DNA of 64,000 nt, from the NCBI GenBank assembly GCA_028819575.1, contig JAPPLB010000050.1:1-64000 (forward strand), read 5' to 3'. Below are positions 44,958 to 52,694 of this stretch, in pieces. The translations under genes were made by a program, and so were the position numbers. The notes below the pieces were generated by a model, which saw only the letters and a list, made by a program, of their open reading frames with translations, made no database searches and was not told the DNA's origin. The DNA comes from Bryobacterales bacterium. Lineage in GTDB: Bacteria > Acidobacteriota > Terriglobia > Bryobacterales > UBA6623. How positions within the stretch are numbered: the stretch's first letter is position 1; every line of letters starts with the position of its first letter.

Positions 44958-45755
44958 TCATAATTCGTAAGACCAATCAATATTATTCGAACTTATGATG
45001 ACGATCCGAGACCAAAAGTCCCTATCTTGAATGCTTTCAAGAAGGGCTTGTAATTCAGACTCTTCAAGAATTGAAATCGGCATGTGACAAACATGATCGA
45101 CTAATAGCAACCACCATTCTTTGTAGGCGGTAATCCTGTTTCCCTTTCTGATTTTGGTTGATTTCTCTGTAACATAGTGCTGAATACTATTGATCAATTC
45201 ATGTGCCACACCAATACCTTCCCTTCCGGAAACATTCCAGAGTGAGAATCCGGGGGATGGCATGGAGGTTTCATGCAACTCAAGACATATCCCACACCGT
45301 AGGCAGAGGTGCGGGTGGTTGAGAAGATCGAGTTCATCGGCGTGCTTATCGTAGTTCAGATATTTTGCGTTGAGTTGGTTAATAGTATTGGTATTGTAAG
45401 GCCATGTGAGTAGTGAAATCGCCTCACGGATTTGGCTTTCGACAACCTTCTTGCTTGGCAATGCTCTTGTGAAATCATATTCACAATTGACAACCCAATC
45501 CCTCTCACCGCCAGATGGGCCAATTTTCGCAAGTGTTCCTTTAATAGTTTGGCGCAAGGGTATTCGAGAATTTTCCTCGCCTTTGATTCGGCCATCGATC
45601 TCGATTCTCTGATTCAATCGCCGCACCTCAACAGCGAAGTCGCTGTCAACAACATAGTCCGGTGGATCTTTCTTCGCTCGTTCAACGCTTGAGTAGCCTT
45701 GAGAATAAAGCCATGTCTTGGCCAAGCTTTCGTCGTCGTTCTCGTGATTGCTCAC
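44958..45755 (-). CDS. AT-rich unknown gene, possible PD-(D/E)XK-like nuclease
   Basis: The 265-aa protein starts at GTG 45755, one base overlapping the TAG of the methyltransferase pseudogene upstream (TAGTG). The base composition is much more AT-rich than its neighbours, which suggests transfer. DPPDYVVDSDFAVEVRRLNQ near residue 31 resembles the PD...ExK core of restriction-type nucleases with Arg in place of Lys. It also has a CLRCGICLELHETS segment. Tight coupling to a methyltransferase remnant suggests a restriction or modification partner. Its function is unproven. Confidence 0.6.
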   Translation of the reverse strand: MSNHENDDESLAKTWLYSQGYSSVERAKKDPPDYVVDSDFAVEVRRLNQRIEIDGRIKGEENSRIPLRQTIKGTLAKIGPSGGERDWVVNCEYDFTRALPSKKVVESQIREAISLLTWPYNTNTINQLNAKYLNYDKHADELDLLNHPHLCLRCGICLELHETSMPSPGFSLWNVSGREGIGVAHELINSIQHYVTEKSTKIRKGNRITAYKEWWLLLVDHVCHMPISILEESELQALLESIQDRDFWSRIVIISSNNIDWSYEL

Positions 45756-46350
45756 TATGTGAATATCGTCTCACATTCCGATACATCGGTAGAGAGCAAT
45801 ATCGCCCCAATCCTTCTCGCGGTATCCGTAAAGTGCTGGACTTCTTCAGACTTGTACAGACGGCCGAGGATGCCGCGCTCACGGTAAGAGAGCCATTTCT
45901 TCAGAACCTGATAACCGCCGAGCTTATAGCGCCAGACGCCGGCAGGGACATTGAGCTAGAAGGCGTTTCCGTTGAGATACACGTCGAATGTGGTCTCGCC
46001 GAGTGCGGACAAGACGCCCATCGGAGCGCTCGTCAGGCGTGAAGGTACTTTAGGCGATGCGGACCTGGCCGGGTATCACGATATCTCCCGACCTGTAATG
46101 TCCCAGCCGGCGGTGACCGCGAAGTCTCCGCCGGCCATGTTGCGCCCGTGAATCGTGGTGGGTACGGTGATGGCGACGATCTCGGGTCGCAATACTCCCG
46201 TCGTCACGCCCGGCACGGGGATTTCAGCGTTGAGCAGGTTCCCGAGCGGTCCGTAGCTCGACAGCTCGCCGGTCGAGCCGCCCGAGGCCCGCACCTTCCC
46301 GAGATCGGCGAAGTACGCCTCCGCCGCCGCCCTCAGCCTGCTGTTCGTCC
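45755..46350 (-). pseudogene. Decayed N6 DNA methyltransferase (type ISP/IIG-like)
   Basis: Minus-strand translation gives an N-terminal piece (LRAAAEAYFADLGKVRASGG then GPLGNLLNA), joined directly to late pieces (IVAITVPTTIHGRNMAGGDF, VTAGW), then in shifted frames IVIPGQVRIA and STFTPDERS, and finally FDVYLNGNAF-stop-LNVPAGVWRYKLGGYQVL and KKWLSYRERGILGRL. The catalytic middle is deleted, there are two or more frameshifts, and an amber stop replaces the expected Trp in the C-terminal region. These pieces match the start and end of large fused restriction-modification enzymes. Confidence 0.8.
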
Positions 46351-46470
46351 ACGCCCTCGCCGTCCTTGAAGCGGAACACAACGCGCCAGTTGCCCGAAAC
46401 GTGCACGCTCCACTGTCCTGCTCGCTCGTCGTTGCGCATCATTCTCGCGAGCATTGCTTTGTTATCCGTG
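46344..46470 (-). pseudogene. Remnant of a HigB-type toxin gene
   Basis: AGQWSVHVSGNWRVVFRFKDGEGVDE on the minus strand is the C-terminal core of the HigB/RelE-like killer family. The N-terminal half is missing, and after VDE the sequence runs into the methyltransferase remnant, so the last residues of the toxin are gone. The section 46471-46693 carries no gene that I can support. Confidence 0.75.
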
Positions 46471-46693
46471 CTTCTTATAATGACACTCGGAGGCCGCGCG
46501 GCAGGTCGAAGAACCGTTTTCACAGACGTGCGGCGGTCGCCGCCGCACAAGCATAGCTCAGGTCAACCTCTGAGTACAGAACGGCTTACACGTCCCGGCC
46601 CGTGAGCGGACTGGCAGGGAGACGGGATCGCCGGATTCCGAGCCTCAGCCCACAACGCAGCGGCTCAACTCACGGAACGATCCCATCGCGAGC

Positions 46694-47731
46694 ATGTCCA
46701 CGACCTACGATGCGTTGTTGATCCTCTCGTTCGGGGGGCCGGAACGGCGGGAGGACGTGATCCCCTTCCTGGAGAACGTGCTGCGGGGTCGCAACGTCCC
46801 GCGCGAGCGCATGCTGGCCGTCGCCGAGCACTACTACCTCTTCGGCGGCAGGAGTCCGATCAACGACAACAACCGCGCGCTCATCGCCGCCCTGAAAACC
46901 GAGTTCGCCGCCCACCGGATCGACCTGCCGATCTATTGGGGCAATCGGAACTGGCATCCGCTGCTGGCCGATACTTTGCGCGCGATGGCTCGTGACGGCG
47001 TCCGCCGCGCGCTGGCGTTCGTCACGTCCGCCTACAGCTCGTACTCGAGTTGCCGCCAATATCTCGACGACATCGTTCGCGCCCGCGCCGAGATCGGCCC
47101 CGCAGCGCCGCAGGTCCACAAGCTGCGCGTCTTCTACAACCATCCCGGCTTCATCGAACCGATGATCGAGAACGTGGGGAAGGCTCTGGCGCGGTTCCCC
47201 GCCGAGGAACGCGCCGCCGTGCCGCTGGTCTTCACCGCGCACAGCATCCCCGTCTCGATGGCGCGGACGTCCCGTTATGTCGAGCAGCTCGAGGAAGCCT
47301 GCCGCCTGGTCGCCGCCGGCGTGGGGCGCAGCGGCGGAACCCTGGTCTACCAGAGCCGGAGCGGGCCGCCGTCGCAGCCCTGGCTCGAACCGGATATCTG
47401 CGACCACCTCCGATCCATCCACCAGGACGGAGTCCGCCAAGTCGTGGTCATGCCGGTCGGCTTCGTTTCCGATCACATGGAAACGTTGTACGACCTCGAC
47501 ACCGAAGCGAAGGAGCTGTGTGACCGGCTCGGCCTGCGGATGGAACGCGCCCCGGCTGTCGGAAACCACCCGAAGTTCGTCTCCATGATCCGCGAACTGG
47601 TGCTCGAGAGATTCGACGAGAAACGGGAGAGGCGCTTCCTGGGGGAACTCGGCCCGAGGCCCGATGTCTGCGCCGAGGACTGCTGCCCCCGGCCCCAGCG
47701 ACCCGGCGCTGGACCGCCGGGCCGCCAATGA
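46694..47731 (+). CDS. hemH: Ferrochelatase (coproporphyrin-type features)
   Basis: The 345-aa protein has LLILSFGGPERREDVIPFLENV, the porphyrin-binding TSAYSSYSSCRQYLDDI and the catalytic-His region VFTAHSIPVSMA, then QSRSGPPSQPWLEPDI and PVGFVSDHMETLYDLD. The SAYSSYSSCRQY and QSRSGPPSQPWLEPD patterns recall actinobacterial coproporphyrin ferrochelatases more than proteobacterial HemH. The tail has a CAEDCC cluster that may bind a 2Fe-2S centre. It inserts iron into the porphyrin ring; heme feeds the many cytochromes here. Confidence 0.92.
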   Translation: MSTTYDALLILSFGGPERREDVIPFLENVLRGRNVPRERMLAVAEHYYLFGGRSPINDNNRALIAALKTEFAAHRIDLPIYWGNRNWHPLLADTLRAMARDGVRRALAFVTSAYSSYSSCRQYLDDIVRARAEIGPAAPQVHKLRVFYNHPGFIEPMIENVGKALARFPAEERAAVPLVFTAHSIPVSMARTSRYVEQLEEACRLVAAGVGRSGGTLVYQSRSGPPSQPWLEPDICDHLRSIHQDGVRQVVVMPVGFVSDHMETLYDLDTEAKELCDRLGLRMERAPAVGNHPKFVSMIRELVLERFDEKRERRFLGELGPRPDVCAEDCCPRPQRPGAGPPGRQ

Positions 47732-47851
47732 TCGAGGGTTTTCTGTGGGTGACAGCCGCCCTGCTGACTCTCGCGCACCAATGGTGGCACAAGAACTCGA
47801 TATGGCGATGCCAACAGATGCGTTAAAGTGAGGCCGCATCGCAGGGGCATC

Positions 47852-48097
47852 GTGAGCGCGGAACTGATCGGCATCCTGAGTGTCGGAGTAGCCTTGGTTG
47901 GATTGGTGCTTGCCTTGGGCTGTCTGGTATTCAATCTGCAATCCCGGACAGACAAACGTCTGGATGAATTTGGTAGCGAACTGCGGCGGCTATCGGATCG
48001 CCTTTCGCGTCTCGAGGGTCGCGTTTCACGTATCGAGGGCCTGATCGAGGGGCTGCTCTTCCAGGAGCGCAAAGCTCCTGAACCGGCGGGAGACTGA
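47852..48097 (+). CDS. Small membrane-anchored coiled-coil protein
   Basis: From GTG 47852 (81 aa) the sequence has one transmembrane helix (SAELIGILSVGVALVGLVLALGCLVF) followed by an amphipathic coiled-coil tail (RRLSDRLSRLEGRVSRIEGLIEGL). The type is widespread in high-GC bacteria as an uncharacterised accessory protein. The ORF-track start at 47828 adds eight residues with a weaker ribosome site. Unknown function. Confidence 0.6.
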   Translation: MSAELIGILSVGVALVGLVLALGCLVFNLQSRTDKRLDEFGSELRRLSDRLSRLEGRVSRIEGLIEGLLFQERKAPEPAGD

Positions 48098-48180
48098 GCC
48101 AACGATCTACGAAAACCCAAGAACAAGCCCAAGAGGCCTTGAGCGGCTCTCCTGACCACGCCGGTACCGCCGGCTCGGAG

Positions 48181-48206
48181 CGGCCCTCCGCCAAGGCGAA
48201 GGGCCG
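48181..48206 (-). terminator. Strong hairpin downstream of small membrane protein genes
   Basis: CGGCCCTCCGCCAAGGCGAA and the following bases to 48206 form an almost perfect hairpin (7 bp plus 4 bp stems around AA). It lies 8 bp after the stop of the gene at 48215 on the minus strand. No uridine run follows, so termination is only likely. Confidence 0.45.
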
Positions 48207-48214
48207 CCGGGTTG

Positions 48215-48334
48215 CTACACGATCGGATGGACCACCACGTAGCCGACCACCATCAACATCGTGAAGGCGACGGCTCCGCCAATCACGCCCCAGGGCGTTC
48301 CCGCATTCTCGGCTTGCAGCGAATTCTTGAACAT
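48215..48334 (-). CDS. Small membrane protein of 39 aa
   Basis: Too short for the ORF track. The start ATG 48334 has a good ribosome binding site (AAGGAGAATGAGCC before it), and the reading MFKNSLQAENAGTPWGVIGG continues to a hydrophobic helix AVAFTMLMVVGYVVVHPIV and stop. It resembles accessory subunits of membrane complexes, but I recognise no family. It follows another microprotein gene 50 bp upstream, and both may form one transcript. Confidence 0.6.
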   Translation of the reverse strand: MFKNSLQAENAGTPWGVIGGAVAFTMLMVVGYVVVHPIV

Positions 48335-48384
48335 GGCTCATTCTCCTTTTTTGTGCGCGGCTCTTGAAAGTCAGTACGATGAAC

Positions 48385-48513
48385 CTACGTCCGGTGTTCC
48401 CCGGCGGCGGCCCGGTCCTTCTGCGCCTCAGCGAGGTCGACGCTGAGCGACCACAGGGCGCCGCTCAAACTCAACATCGCCGAGAAAAACAAGACCAGAA
48501 TCACCGTCTCCAT
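48385..48513 (-). CDS. Small membrane protein of 42 aa
   Basis: Too short for the ORF track. The ATG 48513 follows AAGGAGAACCC. The protein METVILVLFFSAMLSLSGAL-WSLSVDL has one N-terminal transmembrane helix and then a polar tail rich in Ala, Glu and Arg ending in EHRT. With the 39-aa gene it looks like a two-gene operon of single-span microproteins. No family is recognised. The 292 bp upstream (48514-48805) holds a heptamer array and otherwise nothing clear. Confidence 0.6.
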   Translation of the reverse strand: METVILVLFFSAMLSLSGALWSLSVDLAEAQKDRAAAGEHRT

Positions 48514-48763
48514 GGGTTCTCCTTCCGCCGGGTTTCCTGACTAGCCGTTCCGGCTTTCGGCTTCTGTTTCAACCAACACTGATAAGACGCACAGGGTTGC
48601 TGGGACGTTAGCAGAAAGACGGTTAAATCGAAGTAAAAGCAGGCTTTACATCGTCTTTACAAGAGAGAGAACAGGGCGGGTTTACCTGAATCATCCCCCA
48701 GGTCAAGCGGCATTGACACCAGTCCGGCGGTTTCCCGCTCGTATGATCCGCACGCGGGCGGCG

Positions 48764-48791
48764 AAAAACTAAAAACTAGAAACTAAAAACT
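48764..48791 (+). repeat. Heptamer array, AAAACTA type
   Basis: AAAAACTAAAAACTAGAAAC continuing to TAAAAACTG is four units of a 7 bp repeat unlike the CACGAAT family in sequence but identical in period. It ends 15 bp before the stop codon of the minus-strand gene at 48806. Confidence 0.75.
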
Positions 48792-48805
48792 GATGTGAAT
48801 GCATC

Positions 48806-49384
48806 TCAGCGAAGCCGTTCGTACTGCTCGGGAAGGTCGACGTCGCAGAGAACGCCCGCGTCGTCCACGTCCACGAACAACGTCCGGTCGCGATGCGACC
48901 GAATCACGTCTTTCGCCGACGACTCGGGACCGAGTGCGAGGATCTCGTCAAGCACCTGGCGATTTACGATCACCGGATGACCGCGCCGGCCGCCGTGGAG
49001 GGGAATGGCGATGAGCGGTCTTGCCTTCTCCCACTCGCCGATGAGGATCTCGACGGTCTCCTCCGCCACGGCCGGGTGATCGACCAGCGTAAACAGCGTC
49101 GCTTCCGTGTCCGGCGGCAACTCACGGATTCCCGTCTGGAGCGAAGTCAGCATCCCGGCCTGGTAGTTCGTGTTCACGACCACCCGGGGGCCGCTCGGAA
49201 CCGCTTGCCGAATGGCGTCCGCGTGATGCCCGAGGACGACAACGAGAGGTTCCACTCGCGGCTCCAGCAGCGTGATGATGCGTCCCAGGAAGGTCGTCCG
49301 GCGGTACTCCAGCAAGGCCTTGTCTCGGCCCATGCGTCGAGACTCGCCGGCGGAGAGGATGATGCCGGCGGGCTTGCGGCTCAA
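48806..49384 (-). CDS. Molybdenum cofactor nucleotidyltransferase-like protein (MocA/MobA family)
   Basis: The 192-aa protein has the GT-A nucleotidyltransferase pattern: AGIILSAGESRRMGRDKALLEY (nucleotide loop), VVVNTNYQAGMLTSLQTGI, VDHPAVAEETVEI and GHPVIVNRQVLDEIL. In this family it attaches CMP to the molybdopterin (MocA). Adjacency to an XdhC-like gene supports maturation of a molybdenum hydroxylase. The start is TTG 49384, three bases from the XdhC stop. The hydroxylase genes themselves are not in the window. Confidence 0.8.
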   Translation of the reverse strand: MSRKPAGIILSAGESRRMGRDKALLEYRRTTFLGRIITLLEPRVEPLVVVLGHHADAIRQAVPSGPRVVVNTNYQAGMLTSLQTGIRELPPDTEATLFTLVDHPAVAEETVEILIGEWEKARPLIAIPLHGGRRGHPVIVNRQVLDEILALGPESSAKDVIRSHRDRTLFVDVDDAGVLCDVDLPEQYERLR

Positions 49385-49387
49385 AGG

Positions 49388-50317
49388 TCAGCTTTTGCGC
49401 AGCGACGGGAGTTTCGCCGGCAGCGGCTCAGCGGAATCGCCTGAAGGAGTTGCGGATTCCTGGGGCGCGTGGATTTGCAGCGCCTTCGGAATGCCTTCGG
49501 CGAAGATCGACTTCGAGTTGGGGTTCCACTCGTGGCCGGGATTGCGGCGGCGTTCGATCATTTCGCTCACCACCGCGACGGCAATCTCCTCCGGCGTGAT
49601 CGCTCCGATGTCGAAGCCCATCGGCGCGTGCAGGCGGGAGAGCTGCTCGACGGGAATGCCTTCCTTGATGAGATGCTTGGCCACTTCGAGGGTCTTGCGC
49701 TTGCTGCCGATCATCCCGAGGTAACGGGCCGGAGTCGTCACCGCCCAGCGCAGCACTCGCATGTCATCGCGGTGACCTCGAGTAACGATGATGATGTAGC
49801 TCGCCTCGTTCACTTCCAGTTTCGGGAAGATGGTCTCGTATTCGTCGGCATGCACTTCCGCCGCTTCGGGGAACCGCTCTCGGTTCGCGTACGTTTCGCG
49901 GTCGTCGACGATCACCGTCCGGAAGCCGGCCAGCGTGGCGACTTTCGACAGGCTCTTCGAGATGTGGCCGGCGCCGCAGATGTAACAGGTGGGAATGGGG
50001 AGTATCGGTTCCACGTATACGTTCAATTGCCCCCCGCAGATGAGCCCCTGGTCGTAGGCGGCCTGCTGGCCGAGGTTGAAGTTCAGCATGCGAGGTTTCT
50101 CGGTCTCCATCACCTCGCGCGCGGCGTTCCACACTTCGGCTTCGGTGCATCCCCCGCCGATCGTGCCGACCATCGAGCCATCCTCGCGGACCAGCAGCTT
50201 CGCGCTCTGAAAACTGGGTATCGATCCGGCTACCTCGACGATTGTCGCCATGGCGGCTTTCTTGCCGGAACGCCGCAGGTGCACAAGCTCTTCGTAGACG
50301 TCTGTCGGACGGCCCAT
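49388..50317 (-). CDS. XdhC/CoxI family molybdenum cofactor insertion protein
   Basis: From ATG 50317 the protein has 309 aa. The N-terminal XdhC domain has AMATIVEVAGSIPSFQSAKLLVREDGSMVGTIGGGCTEAEVW; the C-terminal Rossmann-like domain has CYICGAGHISKSLSKVATLAGFRTVIVDDRETYANRERFPEA and YLGMIGSKRKTLEVAKHL. XdhC-type chaperones bind and sulfurate the cofactor for xanthine-dehydrogenase-like enzymes. It is divergent from the MDR gene with 88 bp between starts and upstream of the mocA-like gene. Confidence 0.88.
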   Translation of the reverse strand: MGRPTDVYEELVHLRRSGKKAAMATIVEVAGSIPSFQSAKLLVREDGSMVGTIGGGCTEAEVWNAAREVMETEKPRMLNFNLGQQAAYDQGLICGGQLNVYVEPILPIPTCYICGAGHISKSLSKVATLAGFRTVIVDDRETYANRERFPEAAEVHADEYETIFPKLEVNEASYIIIVTRGHRDDMRVLRWAVTTPARYLGMIGSKRKTLEVAKHLIKEGIPVEQLSRLHAPMGFDIGAITPEEIAVAVVSEMIERRRNPGHEWNPNSKSIFAEGIPKALQIHAPQESATPSGDSAEPLPAKLPSLRKS

Positions 50318-50405
50318 AACGTTGTCGCTCGATGGCTCATTATAATACGGGGCTGTTTTCGACCCGTCCGACCCGTCGTTTCCTCCGACAGCCGAGGTGA
50401 GTCCC

Positions 50406-51440
50406 ATGAAGGCCGTTCGCATCCATGAGCATGGTGGTCCGGAAGTTCTCCGCTACGAGGACGCCCCCGAGCCCGCCTTGCGCGCCGATGAGGTGCTCAT
50501 CAAGGTGGGAGCCTGCGGGCTGAATCACCTCGACCTGTTCGTTCGCGGCGGCCTGCCCGGACTGAAGCTCGACATGCCCCACATCCTCGGCAGCGACGCG
50601 GCCGGAGAAATCGTCGAAGTCGGAGCCGCCTGCGATTCCGCCAAGGTCGGGGACCGCGTGCTCATCGCGCCGGGCAAAAGCTCGCGCCGCGGGGCGATGG
50701 CGGCCGCCGGACTCGACAACCTCAGCCGCGACTACGGGCTCTTCGGCTACCAGTACACCGGGCTGAACTCGGAATACATCGCCGTACCCGAAGTGAACGC
50801 GCTTCCCATTCCCGGCGGACTGAACTACGCGGAAGCGGCCTCGGTCCCGCTCGTCTTCCTCACCGCGTGGCACATGCTGGTCGGCATTGCGAAGATCAGG
50901 ATGCTCGAAGACGTGCTGGTCGTCGGCGCAAGCTCCGGTGTCGGAATCGCCGCCGTGCAGATCGCCAAGCTGTTCCACTGCCGTGTGATCGCGACGGCCG
51001 GCGGCGAAGAAAAGATGGCGAAAGCGCAAGAGCTGGGCGCCGACCACGTCATCGACCACTATCGGCAGGACATCCGCGCCGAGGTGAGGGCAATCACCCG
51101 GAAACGCGGCGTCGATATCGTCTTCGAGCACGTCGGCCAGGCTACCTGGAAGCATTCCGCAGCCAGCCTGGCGCATAACGGACGCCTGGTGACCTGCGGC
51201 GCCACCACCGGCGGTGAAGTCGGCCTGAGCGTGCACCATCTCTTTTTCCGCCAATTGTCGCTGCACGGCTCGTTCATGGGGACCATGGGCGAGCTGTACG
51301 AGGTCCTTCGGTTTTTCGATCGGGGTTTGCTGAAGCCCGTCGTCGACAAGGTCTTCCCGCTCTCCGAACTCCGCGCCGCCCACGAGCACCTCGAAAACAA
51401 GCGCCAGTTCGGCAAGGTGGTAGCAGCCCCCTCCGTCTGA
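50406..51440 (+). CDS. MDR-family zinc-binding dehydrogenase / quinone oxidoreductase-like
   Basis: From ATG 50406 (344 aa; the track start three codons earlier) the protein has MKAVRIHEHGGPEVLRYEDAPEP, the GroES-like ACGLNHLDLFVRGG and GSDAAGEIVEVG, and the nucleotide-binding VVGASSGVGIAAVQIAKL. The catalytic zinc cysteine of alcohol dehydrogenases (GxxCHxD) is replaced by GLNHLD, so it belongs to the quinone oxidoreductase-like group. It reduces an enone or quinone with NADPH; substrate unknown. Repeat fragments follow the gene. Confidence 0.85.
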   Translation: MKAVRIHEHGGPEVLRYEDAPEPALRADEVLIKVGACGLNHLDLFVRGGLPGLKLDMPHILGSDAAGEIVEVGAACDSAKVGDRVLIAPGKSSRRGAMAAAGLDNLSRDYGLFGYQYTGLNSEYIAVPEVNALPIPGGLNYAEAASVPLVFLTAWHMLVGIAKIRMLEDVLVVGASSGVGIAAVQIAKLFHCRVIATAGGEEKMAKAQELGADHVIDHYRQDIRAEVRAITRKRGVDIVFEHVGQATWKHSAASLAHNGRLVTCGATTGGEVGLSVHHLFFRQLSLHGSFMGTMGELYEVLRFFDRGLLKPVVDKVFPLSELRAAHEHLENKRQFGKVVAAPSV

Positions 51441-51442
51441 TC

Positions 51443-51590
51443 CGGCCTGCACGTCTCGCCAGCTCGCGAGACAAAGTGCAAGCGGATCACAAATCAGGGC
51501 TTTAACTAGCCACTATCCACTAACCACTAACCACTGCTTTTAAGGTTTTTCACGAGACACGAATCACGAATCACGGCTTTTTCGTGTTCA
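51443..51590 (+). repeat. MITE-like left end and heptamer arrays
   Basis: GCCTGCACGTCTCGCCAGC at 51444 is a degenerate left end of the MITE-like family. CACTATCCACTAACCACTAA, then CCACTG (51510-51536) is one heptamer array, and CACGAGACACGAATCACGAA, then TCACGG (51551-51576) is another of a different unit. Bases 51591-51762 show no gene or clear repeat. Confidence 0.7.
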
Positions 51591-51762
51591 CCGGTCTTGG
51601 GCTGGTTAAGCCACCCTCGGCGCGCGAGCGCGGTTGCCGAGTGCGCATCTGGTACATCGTCCTGTTCCGCTCGAAGTCACGACGATTCAGTCCGTTCATT
51701 GTCCAATTGCGCCCGCCCACGTGATATTCCTGGTTCGGGGCGCCGGTTCACTCCTAAACTTT

Positions 51763-51952
51763 AGCCTTCATTTCTCACCACGCGGCGAGGTGAAGTGCGT
51801 GAGAGGGCCGCCAGGACCAGGCGCAAGCCGGGCGGAGGAAAAAGGCGCGCAACATGGCTTTTAAGGTTTTTCACGAATCACGAGACACGAATCACGAATC
51901 ACGGCTTTTTTATCGCGTGTTTCGGCCGTCGGGTGATGAGAAAGGCAGGTTA
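51763..51952 (+). repeat. MITE-like element copy E with heptamer array in its interior
   Basis: A left end (AGCCTTCATTTCTCACCAC) and left interior (GAGGTGAAGTGCGTGAGAGG, then GGCGCAAGCCGGGCGGAGG) are followed by CACGAATCACGAGACACGAA and more units (51872-51902), then by the right end (GTTTCGGCCGTCGGGTGATG, then AGAAAGGCAGG). The heptamer array takes the place of the usual middle. The ABC ATPase gene starts 26 bp later. Confidence 0.75.
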
Positions 51953-51977
51953 GAGGCCGCAGGGGGATCGAAGGTTC

Positions 51978-52682
51978 ATGCTGGAAGCTAAAGGGCTCAC
52001 CAAGTTCTACGGCTCGTTCAAGGCGCTCGACTCTCTCAATCTGTCGATCGAGCCCGGTCAAGTCTTCTGCTTGCTCGGGGCGAACGGGGCAGGCAAGACG
52101 ACGACGATCAATCTCTTCCTCAATTTCATCGAGGCCAGTTCCGGCGAAGCGCGCATTCACGGACTACAGGTAACCCAGCATCCGCTTGAGACCAAGAAGC
52201 ATGTTGCGTACATCCCGGAGCAGGTGATGCTCTACCGCAACCTCACCGGCCTCGAGAACCTGGAATTCTTCACTGCCTTGGCAGGGCACGAGGAGTATTC
52301 GCAAGACCAGCTCCGCGAGTTCTTGACCGAGGCTGGACTTTCCGCGGAGGCGATTGACCGGCGAGTCTCCGCCTACAGCAAGGGCATGCGACAGAAGGTC
52401 GGCATCGCGATAGCCGTGGCCAAGCAGGCCAAAGCCCTGCTGCTCGACGAGCCCACTTCGGGCCTCGACCCGAAGGCGTCGACCGAGTTCTCGGAGTTGC
52501 TGAAGCGCTTGAGCGGCGAAGGTGTGGCTGTGCTCATGGCGACGCACGATCTGTTCCGAGCCAAGGAGACCGGAACCCACGTCGGGATCATGAACCACGG
52601 ACGCCTCGTTGCACGCCTGACCACCGAGGAGATCGGCCACGCTGATCTCGAACGGCTCTATCTCGATCACATGCGCGGCTGA
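51978..52682 (+). CDS. ABC-2 type transporter ATPase
   Basis: The 234-aa protein has Walker A LLGANGAGKTT, the signature region YSKGMRQKVGIAIAVAKQ, Walker B ALLLDEPTSGLDPKAS and switch His in MATHDLFRAK. It is of the type that powers two ABC-2 permeases for export or membrane-associated functions. The two permease genes follow at 12 bp and 2 bp spacing, so it is a three-gene operon. Substrate unknown. Confidence 0.9.
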   Translation: MLEAKGLTKFYGSFKALDSLNLSIEPGQVFCLLGANGAGKTTTINLFLNFIEASSGEARIHGLQVTQHPLETKKHVAYIPEQVMLYRNLTGLENLEFFTALAGHEEYSQDQLREFLTEAGLSAEAIDRRVSAYSKGMRQKVGIAIAVAKQAKALLLDEPTSGLDPKASTEFSELLKRLSGEGVAVLMATHDLFRAKETGTHVGIMNHGRLVARLTTEEIGHADLERLYLDHMRG

Positions 52683-52694
52683 GGAGGCGGACTT

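Noticed and set aside
45662-46042. 126-aa plus-strand ORF in the island
   Set aside because: It lies on the opposite strand of the methyltransferase remnant; the minus-strand reading matches the enzyme's C-terminus.
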